Program-made: the position numbers and the translations under genes
In this document: in pieces, positions 53,591-62,544 of the stretch
How positions within the stretch are numbered: the stretch's first letter is position 1
Layout of the letters: each line of letters starts with the position of its first letter
Notes under the pieces: model-generated
Seen by the model: the letters and a program-made list of their open reading frames with translations, nothing else
Told to the model about the DNA's origin: nothing
The model's database searches: none
DNA from: Bacteroides fragilis
GTDB lineage: Bacteria > Bacillota > Clostridia > Lachnospirales > Lachnospiraceae
Direction: 5' to 3'
DNA length: 64,000 nt
Assembly (NCBI GenBank): GCA_023664485.1
Contig: JAMPFK010000008.1
Coordinates: forward strand, 15,192-79,191

Positions 53591-56500
53591 TTTTATGGAA
53601 AATGACCTTGAGAAAGCCGCATTGGAGTGGTTTCAGGATTTGGGTTACCAGGTTCAATATGGACCAGATATTTCACCGGGAGGAAGTTTTTCAGAAAGAG
53701 AAAGTTTTGGAGATGTTGTTCTATATGACAGGCTACATAGCGCATTAAAGCGTATTAACAAACAATATTCCAATGATACGATTTCCGAACTGGTTAAAAA
53801 GATTACCCGCCAACAGAGCTTATCGATTGTCCGGAATAATGCTGCGTTTCAGAAATTATTAACCGACGGTATTGATGTAGAAGTTAAGCAGGAAGACGGA
53901 AGCATAAAAACTGAGAAAGCTTATATTTTTGATGTAAAGGATATTGAAAATAATGAGTTCTCAGCAATCAATCAATATACTGTGATTGAGAACGGTAAAG
54001 AACGAAGACCGGATATTGTCGCTTTTCTCAATGGCATTCCGGTTGTTGTAATAGAGCTGAAAAACGCGGCAAACGAAGAAGTAAATATTATTGACGGATT
54101 TAATCAGCTTCAGACATATAAAAGAGAGATCCCTTCTTTATTTTACTATAATGCCTTTATGATCACAAGTGATGGTATCAATGCAAAAGTTGGTACCATT
54201 ACTTCTGGCCTGGATAGATTTATGTTCTGGAGAACAATTGACGGAGAAAAAGAGTCCGGACTTTCTCTCCCCCAATTACAGGTTATGCTATGTGGAATGA
54301 TGAATAAAAAGAGGTTTCTGGACATTATTTCAAAATATAGCTTCTTTGTTCATGAGGAAGATAAGTCTTTTAGAATTCTGCCAGGTTATCATCAGTTTTT
54401 TGCTGTAAATAAAGCCTTATATACCACTCACCTGGCAGCTTCTGAAAATGGAAGCAGAAAAGCGGGCGTCATCTGGCATACACAGGGCAGCGGAAAAAGC
54501 TACACTATGCTTATGTATACTCGTCAATTGGTCTTAGAATTAAACAACCCAACGATTGTTGTTATTACAGACAGAAATGACCTGGATGATCAGCTTTTTA
54601 CTACTTTTTCAAAAAGTGCCGATTATCTGCGTCAAACACCTAAACGGGCGGATACAAGAAAAAAACTGCGGGAATTATTAAGCGTTCAGGCAGGCGGCAT
54701 TGTATTTACGACTATCCAGAAGTTTTCGCCGGACGAGAGCGACCAATTGATGGAGGCACTGACTGCCAGACGAAATGTAGTAGTTATAGCAGATGAAGCA
54801 CATCGCAGCCAGTATGGATTAGAGGCAAAAGAAGAAGATGGAAGGGTTTCTTTTGGTTTTGCAAAGCATATGCGTGATGCATTGCCGAACGCTTCTTTTA
54901 TCGGATTTACCGGAACGCCTGTCGAATTAAGCGACAAGAATACTCCTGCCCTGTTTGGTGATTATATTGATATTTATGATTTGACTCAAGCGGTAAAAGA
55001 CAAAACAACTGTTCCGATTTATTATGAGAGCAGAATTGCAAAGTTAGACCTTTCGCAGGAATTAAAGCCAAGGATCGACGATGAGTATGAAAATATTGTT
55101 GAAGGACAGGAAGAAACTTATGCCGAAAGCCAAAAGCGTAAATGGGCAAGATTAGAAGCCATTGTTGGGACAGATAGTCGTATTGATGTAGTGGTGAAAG
55201 ATTTCATTGCTCATTACGATCTCAGGCAGCAGGCGATTAATGGAAAAGTTATGTTTGTAGCTATGTCCAGAAAGATTGCGGTAAAACTCTATTCAAAGAT
55301 CGTAGAATATCGTCCGGAATGGCATAGTGATGAAATCGACAAAGGTGCAATTAAAGTTATTATGACTTCAGCAGCATCTGATCCGCCTGAATTTCAGCCA
55401 CATTCAACCACTGCATCTCAAAAAAGGGCACTTGCAAAGAGAATGAAAGATATTGAAGATGAATTAAAAATTGTTATTGTCTGTGATATGTGGCTGACGG
55501 GATTTGACGTACCTTGTCTTCACACAATGTATATCGATAAGCCGATGAGCGGACATAACCTTATGCAGGCCATAGCACGCGTTAATCGTGTATTTAAAGA
55601 CAAGCCTGGCGGTTTGATTGCAGACTATATTGGCATTGCGGATAATTTAAGAAGGGCATTAGCACAATATACGCCTTCTGACCAGAAAACAACAGGAATT
55701 GATCCACAGGCGGCAATAGACCTTATGCTTGAGAAGTATGAGCAGATTCAGGGAATGTTACATAGATTGGACTACTCTTCTTACATAAATGGCTCTGCAG
55801 GCGAACGAATGGCCTGTATCGTTTCCGGCGTGGATTTTGTTCTGGGCAAACCGGAAGATGAGAAAAAAGAATTTCTTAACCTGGTTGCAGAAATCGGTAA
55901 GGCATACGCACTATGTTCGTCCTCTGAACAGGCTCAGGCGATCAATGTAGAAATCAGCTATTTTAAAGCTATCAAATCAGGCATGATAAAAATATTGCCA
56001 GGGGACAAACAGAAGAAAACGAAAGATCAAATAGAATATGAAATTGGACAATTGGTTTCCAAATCGGTTATTTCTGAAGAAGTCGTTGACATATTTGCTT
56101 CGGTCGGATTAAATAAACCGGATATATCCATTTTATCCGATGAATTTCTTGAAGAGGTAAAAGGATTGCCGCAGAAAAATCTGGCTCTGGAACTTTTGCG
56201 ACGTTTGCTTGATGGCAGGATTAAGGCGATTGCTCAAAAGAATGTAGTGCAGGCGAAAAAGTTTTCAGAAATGCTTGAAGCCTCAGTAATTCAATATGAA
56301 AAACGTTCATTAGAGACGGCAGAAGTCATAAGGGCTTTGGTTGATATGGCTAAAGACATGAATGAACTGCATAAAAGGGGAGAAAAACTTGGGCTGTCCG
56401 ATGAAGAACTGGCATTTTACGATGCGATATCTTCTAATGAGTCTGCCAGAGATTTCTATGAAAATGATGTCCTAAAACAAATTGCCAAAGAACTGACAAT

Positions 56501-56678
56501 CAGTATTAAAAATAACATTAAGGTTGACTGGGATGTTCGGGAAAGTGTCAGGGCACAGATGAGAATTACTGTAAAAAGGCTGCTGAGAAAATATAAATAT
56601 CCGCCGGATAAGCAATCAAGTGCAGTAGATTTAATTATTGAACAGGCAGAAAAAATGTGTGAAAATCAAATTTATTAA
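53583..56678 (+). CDS. hsdR: Type I restriction endonuclease subunit HsdR
   Basis: 1031 residues from ATG 53583 (AGG eight bases upstream; an in-frame GTG three codons earlier is possible). The PD-(D/E)xK nuclease is near 141-160 (RRPDIVAFLNG and VVVIELKN). The SF2 translocase has QGSGKSYTM (about 303), DEAHRSQ (about 402), FTGTPVELS and QAIARVNRVF. A helical C-terminal region binds the methylase. It restricts unmethylated DNA after ATP-driven translocation. Confidence 0.97.
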   Translation: MSDFMENDLEKAALEWFQDLGYQVQYGPDISPGGSFSERESFGDVVLYDRLHSALKRINKQYSNDTISELVKKITRQQSLSIVRNNAAFQKLLTDGIDVEVKQEDGSIKTEKAYIFDVKDIENNEFSAINQYTVIENGKERRPDIVAFLNGIPVVVIELKNAANEEVNIIDGFNQLQTYKREIPSLFYYNAFMITSDGINAKVGTITSGLDRFMFWRTIDGEKESGLSLPQLQVMLCGMMNKKRFLDIISKYSFFVHEEDKSFRILPGYHQFFAVNKALYTTHLAASENGSRKAGVIWHTQGSGKSYTMLMYTRQLVLELNNPTIVVITDRNDLDDQLFTTFSKSADYLRQTPKRADTRKKLRELLSVQAGGIVFTTIQKFSPDESDQLMEALTARRNVVVIADEAHRSQYGLEAKEEDGRVSFGFAKHMRDALPNASFIGFTGTPVELSDKNTPALFGDYIDIYDLTQAVKDKTTVPIYYESRIAKLDLSQELKPRIDDEYENIVEGQEETYAESQKRKWARLEAIVGTDSRIDVVVKDFIAHYDLRQQAINGKVMFVAMSRKIAVKLYSKIVEYRPEWHSDEIDKGAIKVIMTSAASDPPEFQPHSTTASQKRALAKRMKDIEDELKIVIVCDMWLTGFDVPCLHTMYIDKPMSGHNLMQAIARVNRVFKDKPGGLIADYIGIADNLRRALAQYTPSDQKTTGIDPQAAIDLMLEKYEQIQGMLHRLDYSSYINGSAGERMACIVSGVDFVLGKPEDEKKEFLNLVAEIGKAYALCSSSEQAQAINVEISYFKAIKSGMIKILPGDKQKKTKDQIEYEIGQLVSKSVISEEVVDIFASVGLNKPDISILSDEFLEEVKGLPQKNLALELLRRLLDGRIKAIAQKNVVQAKKFSEMLEASVIQYEKRSLETAEVIRALVDMAKDMNELHKRGEKLGLSDEELAFYDAISSNESARDFYENDVLKQIAKELTISIKNNIKVDWDVRESVRAQMRITVKRLLRKYKYPPDKQSSAVDLIIEQAEKMCENQIY

Positions 56679-56685
56679 AAATGTT

Positions 56686-56740
56686 GGCTCTGACTCAAAT
56701 TACCGGTTGAAAAATAAGCTATCAGGCTTATTTTTCAACC
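56686..56740 (-). repeat. Dispersed hairpin repeat, copy 3, between hsdR and pyk
   Basis: A 55-base near-exact reverse-complement copy (one base different) of 5581-5635. The perfect 36-base palindrome is at 56705-56740, ending six bases from the pyk stop codon and 26 bases after the hsdR stop. A-rich and T-rich arms on both sides of the GGCTT core let it serve as a bidirectional terminator. The possible peptide of the other copies is cut to 12 codons here. Confidence 0.88.
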
Positions 56741-56746
56741 TATACC

Positions 56747-58162
56747 CTATACATTCTGCACCTTCATCATATTTGTCGTGCCGGAAATCCCAATCGGCAC
56801 TCCCGATGTAATCACTGTCAGATCTCCTTTTTCCAACAGCCGCTGCTTCTCCGCCGCCATAATTGCGCTGTTAAACAAATCAAAAACATCTTTTTCTTCT
56901 TTAATTAATATCGGCATCACACCCCATGCCAGATTGATCTGGCGGCATACTTTATCCGATGTCGCACAGCCGATGATACTGCTCGCCGGTCTGTATCCGG
57001 CTATCATTCTCGCTGAGTGCCCGGACTTGGTAACGGTAACGATCGCTTTCGCATTCAAATCATACGCCGTCGTGCAGGTCGCGTGGCAGACCGCATCGGT
57101 TACATCGGGATTTCCCTTTCTGTCATGATCAAAAAACCGCTTCTTGTAATCCACATCCCGCTCAGTACGCTCCGCAATTCTTACCATCGTCTTGACCGCT
57201 TCGACAGGATAAGCACCCGCAGCGGTTTCCCCGGAAAGCATGATCGCGCTCGTTCCGTCATAGACCGCGTTGGCGATGTCTGTCGCCTCCGCCCTCGTCG
57301 GCCGCGGGTTCTTAATCATAGATTCCAGCATCTGGGTTGCGGTGATGACCTGTTTTCCCACCTGATATACTTTCTTAATGATCATCTTCTGAATGACCGG
57401 CACCTCTTCATAAGGTATCTCAACGCCCATATCACCTCTCGCTATCATAATGCCGTCGGATACTTCGATAATCTCGTCGATATTCTCCACACCCTGTAAA
57501 TTCTCGATCTTGGAAATAATCTTAATTTCCTCACCGCCGTTCTTATCAAGAAGTCTCCGCAGCTGTAAGATATCTTCTTTGCACTGTACAAAAGAAGCGG
57601 CTATGAAATCCACATCCTGCTCGATTCCAAAAAGAATGTCCTCTCTGTCTTTATCGCTCAAATACGGCATGGAAAGATTCACATCCGGCACATTGATTCC
57701 TTTATTATTGGAAACGACGCCTCCGTTGATAACACGGCATATGATATTCGTTTTCTCTACCTTTTCGACCTTCATCTCGATTAAGCCGTCATCGATCAAT
57801 ACCTTCATACCGACTTCAAGATCTTCATAAAGGCGGCTGTAAGTAACGGAAACCTTCTCTTCCGTTCCTTCTGCCTCTTCCGATGTTAAGATAAAAAGCT
57901 GTCCCTCCTGCAAAGTCACTTTGCCATTCCTGAACTGTTTTACCCGCACCTCCGGGCCTTTGGTATCCAGCAAAATGGCAACTGGCTTTTGAACCTCCTT
58001 ACGAATCTTCTTTACCATATCCATCCGCTTTTTATGTTCCTCATAGACGCCGTGGGAAAAATTGCATCGTGCAACATTCATACCCTCCAGCATCAGCTGC
58101 CGCAGTACTTCTTCGTTATCCGTTGACGGTCCCAGTGTACATACGATTTTTGTTTTTCTCAA
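56747..58162 (-). CDS. pyk: Pyruvate kinase
   Basis: 471 residues from a TTG start at 58162 with AGGAGGG seven bases upstream; no ATG alternative fits the family start RKTKIVCTLGPSTD. Conserved segments include ISKIENLQGVENIDEII (Lys/Glu site) and MIARGDMGVEIP. The extra C-terminal PEP-binding-like domain of some Bacillus enzymes is absent. It makes pyruvate and ATP from phosphoenolpyruvate. It is a housekeeping gene sitting between two defence modules. Confidence 0.96.
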   Translation of the reverse strand: MRKTKIVCTLGPSTDNEEVLRQLMLEGMNVARCNFSHGVYEEHKKRMDMVKKIRKEVQKPVAILLDTKGPEVRVKQFRNGKVTLQEGQLFILTSEEAEGTEEKVSVTYSRLYEDLEVGMKVLIDDGLIEMKVEKVEKTNIICRVINGGVVSNNKGINVPDVNLSMPYLSDKDREDILFGIEQDVDFIAASFVQCKEDILQLRRLLDKNGGEEIKIISKIENLQGVENIDEIIEVSDGIMIARGDMGVEIPYEEVPVIQKMIIKKVYQVGKQVITATQMLESMIKNPRPTRAEATDIANAVYDGTSAIMLSGETAAGAYPVEAVKTMVRIAERTERDVDYKKRFFDHDRKGNPDVTDAVCHATCTTAYDLNAKAIVTVTKSGHSARMIAGYRPASSIIGCATSDKVCRQINLAWGVMPILIKEEKDVFDLFNSAIMAAEKQRLLEKGDLTVITSGVPIGISGTTNMMKVQNV

Positions 58163-58211
58163 TCTTTTACCCTCCTGTGGTGCATCCCTGTAACAGTTAT
58201 AAATAATATCC

Positions 58212-58314
58212 TATAGTTAACGATATTAGAAATTGCCATTTTAGCTTCACAAAAGCCTGCATATATGGCTTTTGTGAAAGACGGAATGCGCAATTTGTTA
58301 TGTCGTTTACTATA
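58212..58314 (+). mobile_element. 103-bp MITE-like element, copy A
   Basis: Ends TATAGTTAACGA and, inverted, TATAGTAAACGA; about 25-base terminal inverted repeats with four mismatches or so. It has an internal perfect hairpin TTCACAAAAGCC/GGCTTTTGTGAA. Its reverse complement is similar along the full 103 bases to copy B at 60299-60401. It lies in the pyk upstream region. Confidence 0.85.
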
Positions 58315-58400
58315 ATATTTGTATTATACCGAAAAATGGTAATGATATACAAGAACAATTAACATGCCCAAACGTCCTTCATCATTCTTACCCGTTGCTT

Positions 58401-59175
58401 TTAAACAGCCATTACCCGATTCCAAAAACCTTCCTGATAATATTCTAAAAGAAATAGCGGAACAGAATTTAAGATACACAGGAAATGGCCGTTATTAATA
58501 TAATTCTGCTTTTGATAAAAATATAATTTTTCCTGACCTAAATTATGTATGAAATAGTCATATGTACATAGGCTGTTATACTTAACCAATAATCCAGCCC
58601 TCTTTTGACTCGCATTACAGGCAATAAGCCAATGTCTTTCATCAATACAACTGTAATTGCTGAAATCTGTCTGTAAAACAAAACTTTGTTTATAACCGGA
58701 AATTTCATCTAAATGAAAGGTATAAATTCTTATAGTCTTTCGTTTCAGCGTCAATCTCCTTAATAGACTCAATCATTGGATATGATATGTATAGTTTTCC
58801 AAGTTCTGTTTCATTACTGAATGTTTTCAGCATTTCAGCCAATATGTCTTTATTCGAATATTTTTTTGGAATATTATCATTGTGTCCATCATAATCAAAG
58901 AAAAGATATATTTCCGAAAAGTCGCTGGCCCTGAGGTTACTTAAACGCTCTTTTGCTATTGTGCTCATCTCTTTTAGCACGTCAACGACATTCGTTTCAA
59001 ACTCATCTTTTTTTAGTCTGGTCCATAACATATATATATTTCCATCCGCAGGGCAGTTTAAGACGGAAACATCCACTTTTGAAAAAAAGAAAATTTTAAT
59101 CAGATTGTTTAATAAATTTTCTTCTGCTTTTATACCTTCATAAATAAACAGAATTTTCTTTCTCCTATTGTTCAT
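58401..59175 (-). pseudogene. Toprim-like nuclease partner of the AAA15 ATPase, broken by a frameshift
   Basis: Two overlapping frames make one protein of about 257 residues: 59175 down to about 58737 (ILFIYEGIKAEENLLNNL; then IYLFFDYDGHNDN near residues 89-101) and, shifted by one base, about 58737 to 58401 (YTFHLDEISGYKQSF onward). The Glu near the start and the DYDGH acidic motif fit a Toprim-type metal site, as in AbiLii- or OLD-like effectors, but the match is by eye. The first frame stops at a TGA at 58705-58707. The probable lesion is an extra T in the AATTTATA run near 58735. The gene overlaps the ATPase gene by 11 bases. It could be a true null, a phase-variable switch or a sequencing error. 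Confidence 0.72.
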
Positions 59176-60280
59176 AAAAAGCCCCCGCTTTATACATCTT
59201 TTGAAGATTATGAGCTTCTCTTAAAGACTTATCCGTCAAATTACAAAATGGCTGAATCGCATTATCATCTAATATGAAGTAACAATCCGGTCGTAATAAC
59301 TCATTGGAAATGACGTCTGTATTATGAGAGGTAAAAACTACCTGAATATTTTTTTCCATCATTAGTTTGTGAATGACAGCAATCGATAAATCGGTGTGAT
59401 AAAAAGCATCAAATTCATCAATAAAAATAAAGGAAAGATCCTCTTTCTGCATATACCACAGGCATAAAAAAACCAGGGCTCTGGTTCCGCTTGACATCAA
59501 TGGTGCAAACGCCACCTCTTTGTTCCCTATTTTACAATAAATCGTTTTTCCTTCTCCCGTGTCTTTTTCTAATAGTTTAAACGGAAGACGCGCCTCCTGT
59601 AAAAAATTCTCCAAATTCTCAATACCATTTTCTAAATTGCATATGGCTTCAAGCATATCGCCGCTAATCGAATTTGCGCCTATGGCTTTCAATCTTTCTG
59701 TACTATTGAACCAAAGCATTTGATTGACAAATTTCATAAACTTCAAAAAGACCCTGCAGTCTTTATCTTCTTTATCTAAGATCGTATTGGCATAAACATA
59801 TTTGACCAGCGAAATAGAACTATCCCAATTATCCAAATTCAAATTTTCCGAACCTTTCAAATGAACAAAACAATCATCTGTGTCATTAAGAAGGACCTTT
59901 TTCCCATCAATTTTAACACTTTCGCGTACTACCTGCTGTGCATTCTTTTTTTCATAAGAATATTCAACAAAAGAGGAATCAAATTTAAATTTGTATGCAA
60001 AAGAAACAATATCGTCCTGATTATATAAATTAGAATAGAATAAACTTGAAGTTTCCCCCTTTCTTTTCTCCCTCTTATCTGTCAAGTGGATAATAATATC
60101 CATGATAGCCCAGCCCAGATTTGTTTTGCCGGAGGCGTTATATCCAACGACAACCGAGTCCTTGATAATTCCGTTATAAATCGCCTCCTGATTGAATTCA
60201 TAATTTTTTTCTGATTCCAACGAAAATTGTAGTTCATCTCTGAAATTTCTATAATTTCTAACCTTAAATCCCGCCAACAT
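59165..60280 (-). CDS. AAA15-family ATPase (AbiLi/RloA-like)
   Basis: 371 residues from ATG 60280 (GGAGGG seven bases upstream; the longer frame would start inside the 103-bp element). It starts MLAGFKVRNYRNFRDELQFS; Walker A GYNASGKT at about 46-53, ABC-like SSGTRALVFL, Walker B FIFIDEFDAF at about 282-291 and TSHNTD at about 315. This is an ABC-type ATPase of the OLD/AAA15 group found with Toprim or HEPN effectors in abortive-infection systems. Base composition is very AT-rich. The exact subfamily is not settled. Confidence 0.85.
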   Translation of the reverse strand: MLAGFKVRNYRNFRDELQFSLESEKNYEFNQEAIYNGIIKDSVVVGYNASGKTNLGWAIMDIIIHLTDKREKRKGETSSLFYSNLYNQDDIVSFAYKFKFDSSFVEYSYEKKNAQQVVRESVKIDGKKVLLNDTDDCFVHLKGSENLNLDNWDSSISLVKYVYANTILDKEDKDCRVFLKFMKFVNQMLWFNSTERLKAIGANSISGDMLEAICNLENGIENLENFLQEARLPFKLLEKDTGEGKTIYCKIGNKEVAFAPLMSSGTRALVFLCLWYMQKEDLSFIFIDEFDAFYHTDLSIAVIHKLMMEKNIQVVFTSHNTDVISNELLRPDCYFILDDNAIQPFCNLTDKSLREAHNLQKMYKAGAFYEQ

Positions 60281-60298
60281 TTTATTTCCCTCCGTATT

Positions 60299-60401
60299 TA
60301 TAGTAAACGACATAACAAATTGCTTTTTCCGGCTCTTGCAAAAGCCATATAGGTAAGCTTTTACAAGTCCGAAAAGGCAATTTCCAATGTCGTTAACTAT
60401 A
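60299..60401 (-). mobile_element. 103-bp MITE-like element, copy B
   Basis: The inverted partner of copy A: TATAGTAAACGACAT at one end and ATGTCGTTAACTATA at the other, same length, similar along its whole length with several substitutions. Its gene-proximal end is five bases from the GGAGGG of the ATPase gene, so the element must supply part of that gene's 5' leader. Confidence 0.85.
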
Positions 60402-60508
60402 GCAATAACCATTCTATATATTATTATACATATTTCTTTTAACATCTCAATGTATTTCGTAATTTTTTTACGATTTGGAAGTATTTTTTTTACTTTGTTC
60501 AGCCAGAC

Positions 60509-60543
60509 AAAACTCCCGGCGGTGGAAGCGCCGGGAGCTTTGT
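60509..60543 (-). terminator. Intrinsic terminator after the Amt-PII gene
   Basis: CTCCCGGCG/CGCCGGGAG stem with TTTTGT after it on the minus strand, about 33 bases past the stop codon. Confidence 0.88.
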
Positions 60544-60575
60544 ATATATACTAAGGGATTATGTGGATAGCTGTT

Positions 60576-62321
60576 TTATTCTACATCCTGCAAGGCCGCA
60601 AAATCTTCTTCGCCGGTCCGCACCTTTACGACCTTCATAACGTTGTAAACGAAAATCTTACCGTCTCCGATATGTCCGGTATAAAGTGCTTTCTTTGCCG
60701 CCGCGATGACCGTATCGACCGGAATCTTGCTGACGATAACTTCAACTTTAACTTTCGGAAGAAGCGTTGCGTCGATTTCAACGCCGCGGTATACATCCCC
60801 CGCGCCTTTCTGCACGCCGCATCCCATGACCTGCGTTACCGTCATACCGGTCACGCCCAGATCATTCATTGCCTTCTTCAGATGGTCATATCGGGACAGT
60901 TTGGCGATTACAACGACCTTATACATACCGACGCCGGACGCCGGATATTCCGCGATGACCGGTACCGCCGCATCTTTCTGCGCATTGGAAGCTTCTTCAT
61001 AGCTATCCGTACCAAGACTTGTATTTTCATTAATATCCATCGTCATCGTATTGGAAATATCCATAATGCTGAATCCCGAATATGCGGAAGCCAGACCATG
61101 CTCGCAGGAATCCAGACCGACGATTTCTTCCTCTTCGCTGACGCGGAGCCCGAAAACAGCTTTGATGACCATAAACGCGATCGTAATCGTAACGGCGGTC
61201 CATGCCGCTACCGCCGCAAAGCCGATAAGCTGCACACCGAGCTGTTTCAATCCGCCGCCATAGAAAAGCCCCACAACGCTGTCATTTCCGGGCGCGGACG
61301 TGGTCGCGAAAAAACCTACCGCAATCGTTCCCCAGATACCGTTCAGACAGTGTACCGCTACTGCGCCGACCGGATCGTCGATATGAAGTTTATAATCCAA
61401 AAACCAGACGCCGAATACAACTAACAGACCGGAAACCGCGCCGATGACCAGCGCTCCCGTTACATCCGTTACATCGCAGGGAGCCGTTATTGCAACCAGA
61501 CCTGCCAGAGACGCGTTCAGACACATGGAAACATCAGGCTTTCCATATTTTACCCAGGTAAAGATCATACAAACGACCGTTGCGATCGCCGGCGCTACCG
61601 TCGTCGTTAAAAAAACGGAGCCGAGCTGTTCCACGCTCGTACAGGCCGCGCCGTTAAAACCATACCAGCCAAGCCACAAAATGAACACGCCGAGACACCC
61701 GATCGGAAGATTATGTCCCGGAAAAGCATTGACCTTTGTTTTTCCGTTTTTTTCTTTCGTGAACTTCCCGATACGGGGCCCTAAAATTTTTGCGCCGATA
61801 AGTGCAGAAACACCGCCCACCATATGGATTGCGCAGGATCCCGCAAAATCATGGAAGCCCATCTGCGCCAGCCAGCCTCCGCCCCATATCCAATGGGCTT
61901 CGATCGGATAAATAAGTGCGGAAATGACTGCGGAATATACACAGTAGGACAAAAACTTCGTCCTCTCCGCCATCGCGCCGGAAACGATTGTCGCGGTCGT
62001 CGCGCAGAATACCAGGTTGAACACGAAATTCGACCAGTCAAAATCCGCATAGCCCGTGAAAATGTCGAATCCGGGTTTTCCAATCAGCCCGACTACATCC
62101 TCGCCGAACAACAAGCCGAAACCGATCAGAATAAAAACAACAGTACCAATGCAGAAATCCATCAGATTCTTCATCAGGATATTTCCTGCATTTTTGGCTC
62201 TGGTAAAGCCGGTCTCCACCATTGCGAAACCTGCCTGCATCCAGAACACCAGCGCGGCGCCGATTAAGAACCAGACGCCGAACACCTCGCCGCTCACAAC
62301 ACTCAAAATTTCTTCATTCAT
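60576..62321 (-). CDS. amt: Ammonium transporter fused to a C-terminal PII (GlnB/GlnK) domain
   Basis: 581 residues. The Amt part (about 1-410) has 11 membrane segments with conserved motifs FWMQAGFAMVETGFTR, AHWIWGGGWL and DDPVGAVAVHCLNGIWG (His of the pore). A linker of about 60 residues is followed by a PII domain (about 475-575) starting MYKVVVIAKLSRYDHLKKAM and containing the loop and IGDGKIFV signature. Separate GlnK normally plugs the Amt pore; here the regulator is tethered, so flux can be sensed in cis. The T-loop residues are altered from the GlnB uridylylation motif, and no Tyr of the usual RGxEY type is evident. Confidence 0.95.
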   Translation of the reverse strand: MNEEILSVVSGEVFGVWFLIGAALVFWMQAGFAMVETGFTRAKNAGNILMKNLMDFCIGTVVFILIGFGLLFGEDVVGLIGKPGFDIFTGYADFDWSNFVFNLVFCATTATIVSGAMAERTKFLSYCVYSAVISALIYPIEAHWIWGGGWLAQMGFHDFAGSCAIHMVGGVSALIGAKILGPRIGKFTKEKNGKTKVNAFPGHNLPIGCLGVFILWLGWYGFNGAACTSVEQLGSVFLTTTVAPAIATVVCMIFTWVKYGKPDVSMCLNASLAGLVAITAPCDVTDVTGALVIGAVSGLLVVFGVWFLDYKLHIDDPVGAVAVHCLNGIWGTIAVGFFATTSAPGNDSVVGLFYGGGLKQLGVQLIGFAAVAAWTAVTITIAFMVIKAVFGLRVSEEEEIVGLDSCEHGLASAYSGFSIMDISNTMTMDINENTSLGTDSYEEASNAQKDAAVPVIAEYPASGVGMYKVVVIAKLSRYDHLKKAMNDLGVTGMTVTQVMGCGVQKGAGDVYRGVEIDATLLPKVKVEVIVSKIPVDTVIAAAKKALYTGHIGDGKIFVYNVMKVVKVRTGEEDFAALQDVE

Positions 62322-62339
62322 AGTTACTCCTCCTCACAT

Positions 62340-62392
62340 AAAAAAATGTGGATACAATCCGCGCCTTTGTTCAAAGCGCCTTTGCTCCACAT
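62340..62392 (-). terminator. Second leader terminator of the Amt-PII gene
   Basis: ATGTGGA/TCCACAT outer stem enclosing a GGCGCTTTG/CAAAGGCGC inner hairpin, then seven T on the minus strand. It ends about 18 bases before the start codon, next to the GGAGGAG site. Confidence 0.82.
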
Positions 62393-62414
62393 TTTTTTAT
62401 ACATATTCTGTTAA

Positions 62415-62447
62415 GAAAAAAGGTGCTATGAATTCTTCACAGCACCT
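62415..62447 (-). terminator. First leader terminator of the Amt-PII gene
   Basis: AGGTGCTGTGAA pairs with TTCATAGCACCT (12 bp with one G-U, GAA loop), followed by six T. It begins about 11 bases after the predicted transcription start, so an unmodified transcript would end here. Confidence 0.82.
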
Positions 62448-62464
62448 TCGCTCTTACGAATTGG

Positions 62465-62493
62465 ATTGTAGCACCGGAAATGAAGGATGTCAA
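62465..62493 (-). promoter_or_regulatory. Strong predicted promoter of the Amt-PII gene
   Basis: Minus strand TTGACA (62493-62488), exactly 17 bases, TACAAT (62470-62465). It places both terminator hairpins inside the amt leader rather than at the end of the upstream GNAT gene. Confidence 0.75.
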
Positions 62494-62544
62494 TACGATT
62501 TCTAAAATTTTTCTGAATTTATTTTTTCAGGAATTCCGGATTTC

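Noticed and set aside
60281..60445. 55-residue N-terminal extension of the AAA15 ATPase
   Set aside because: It would be encoded by the 103-bp repeat; the ATG at 60280 has GGAGGG and the expected protein start.
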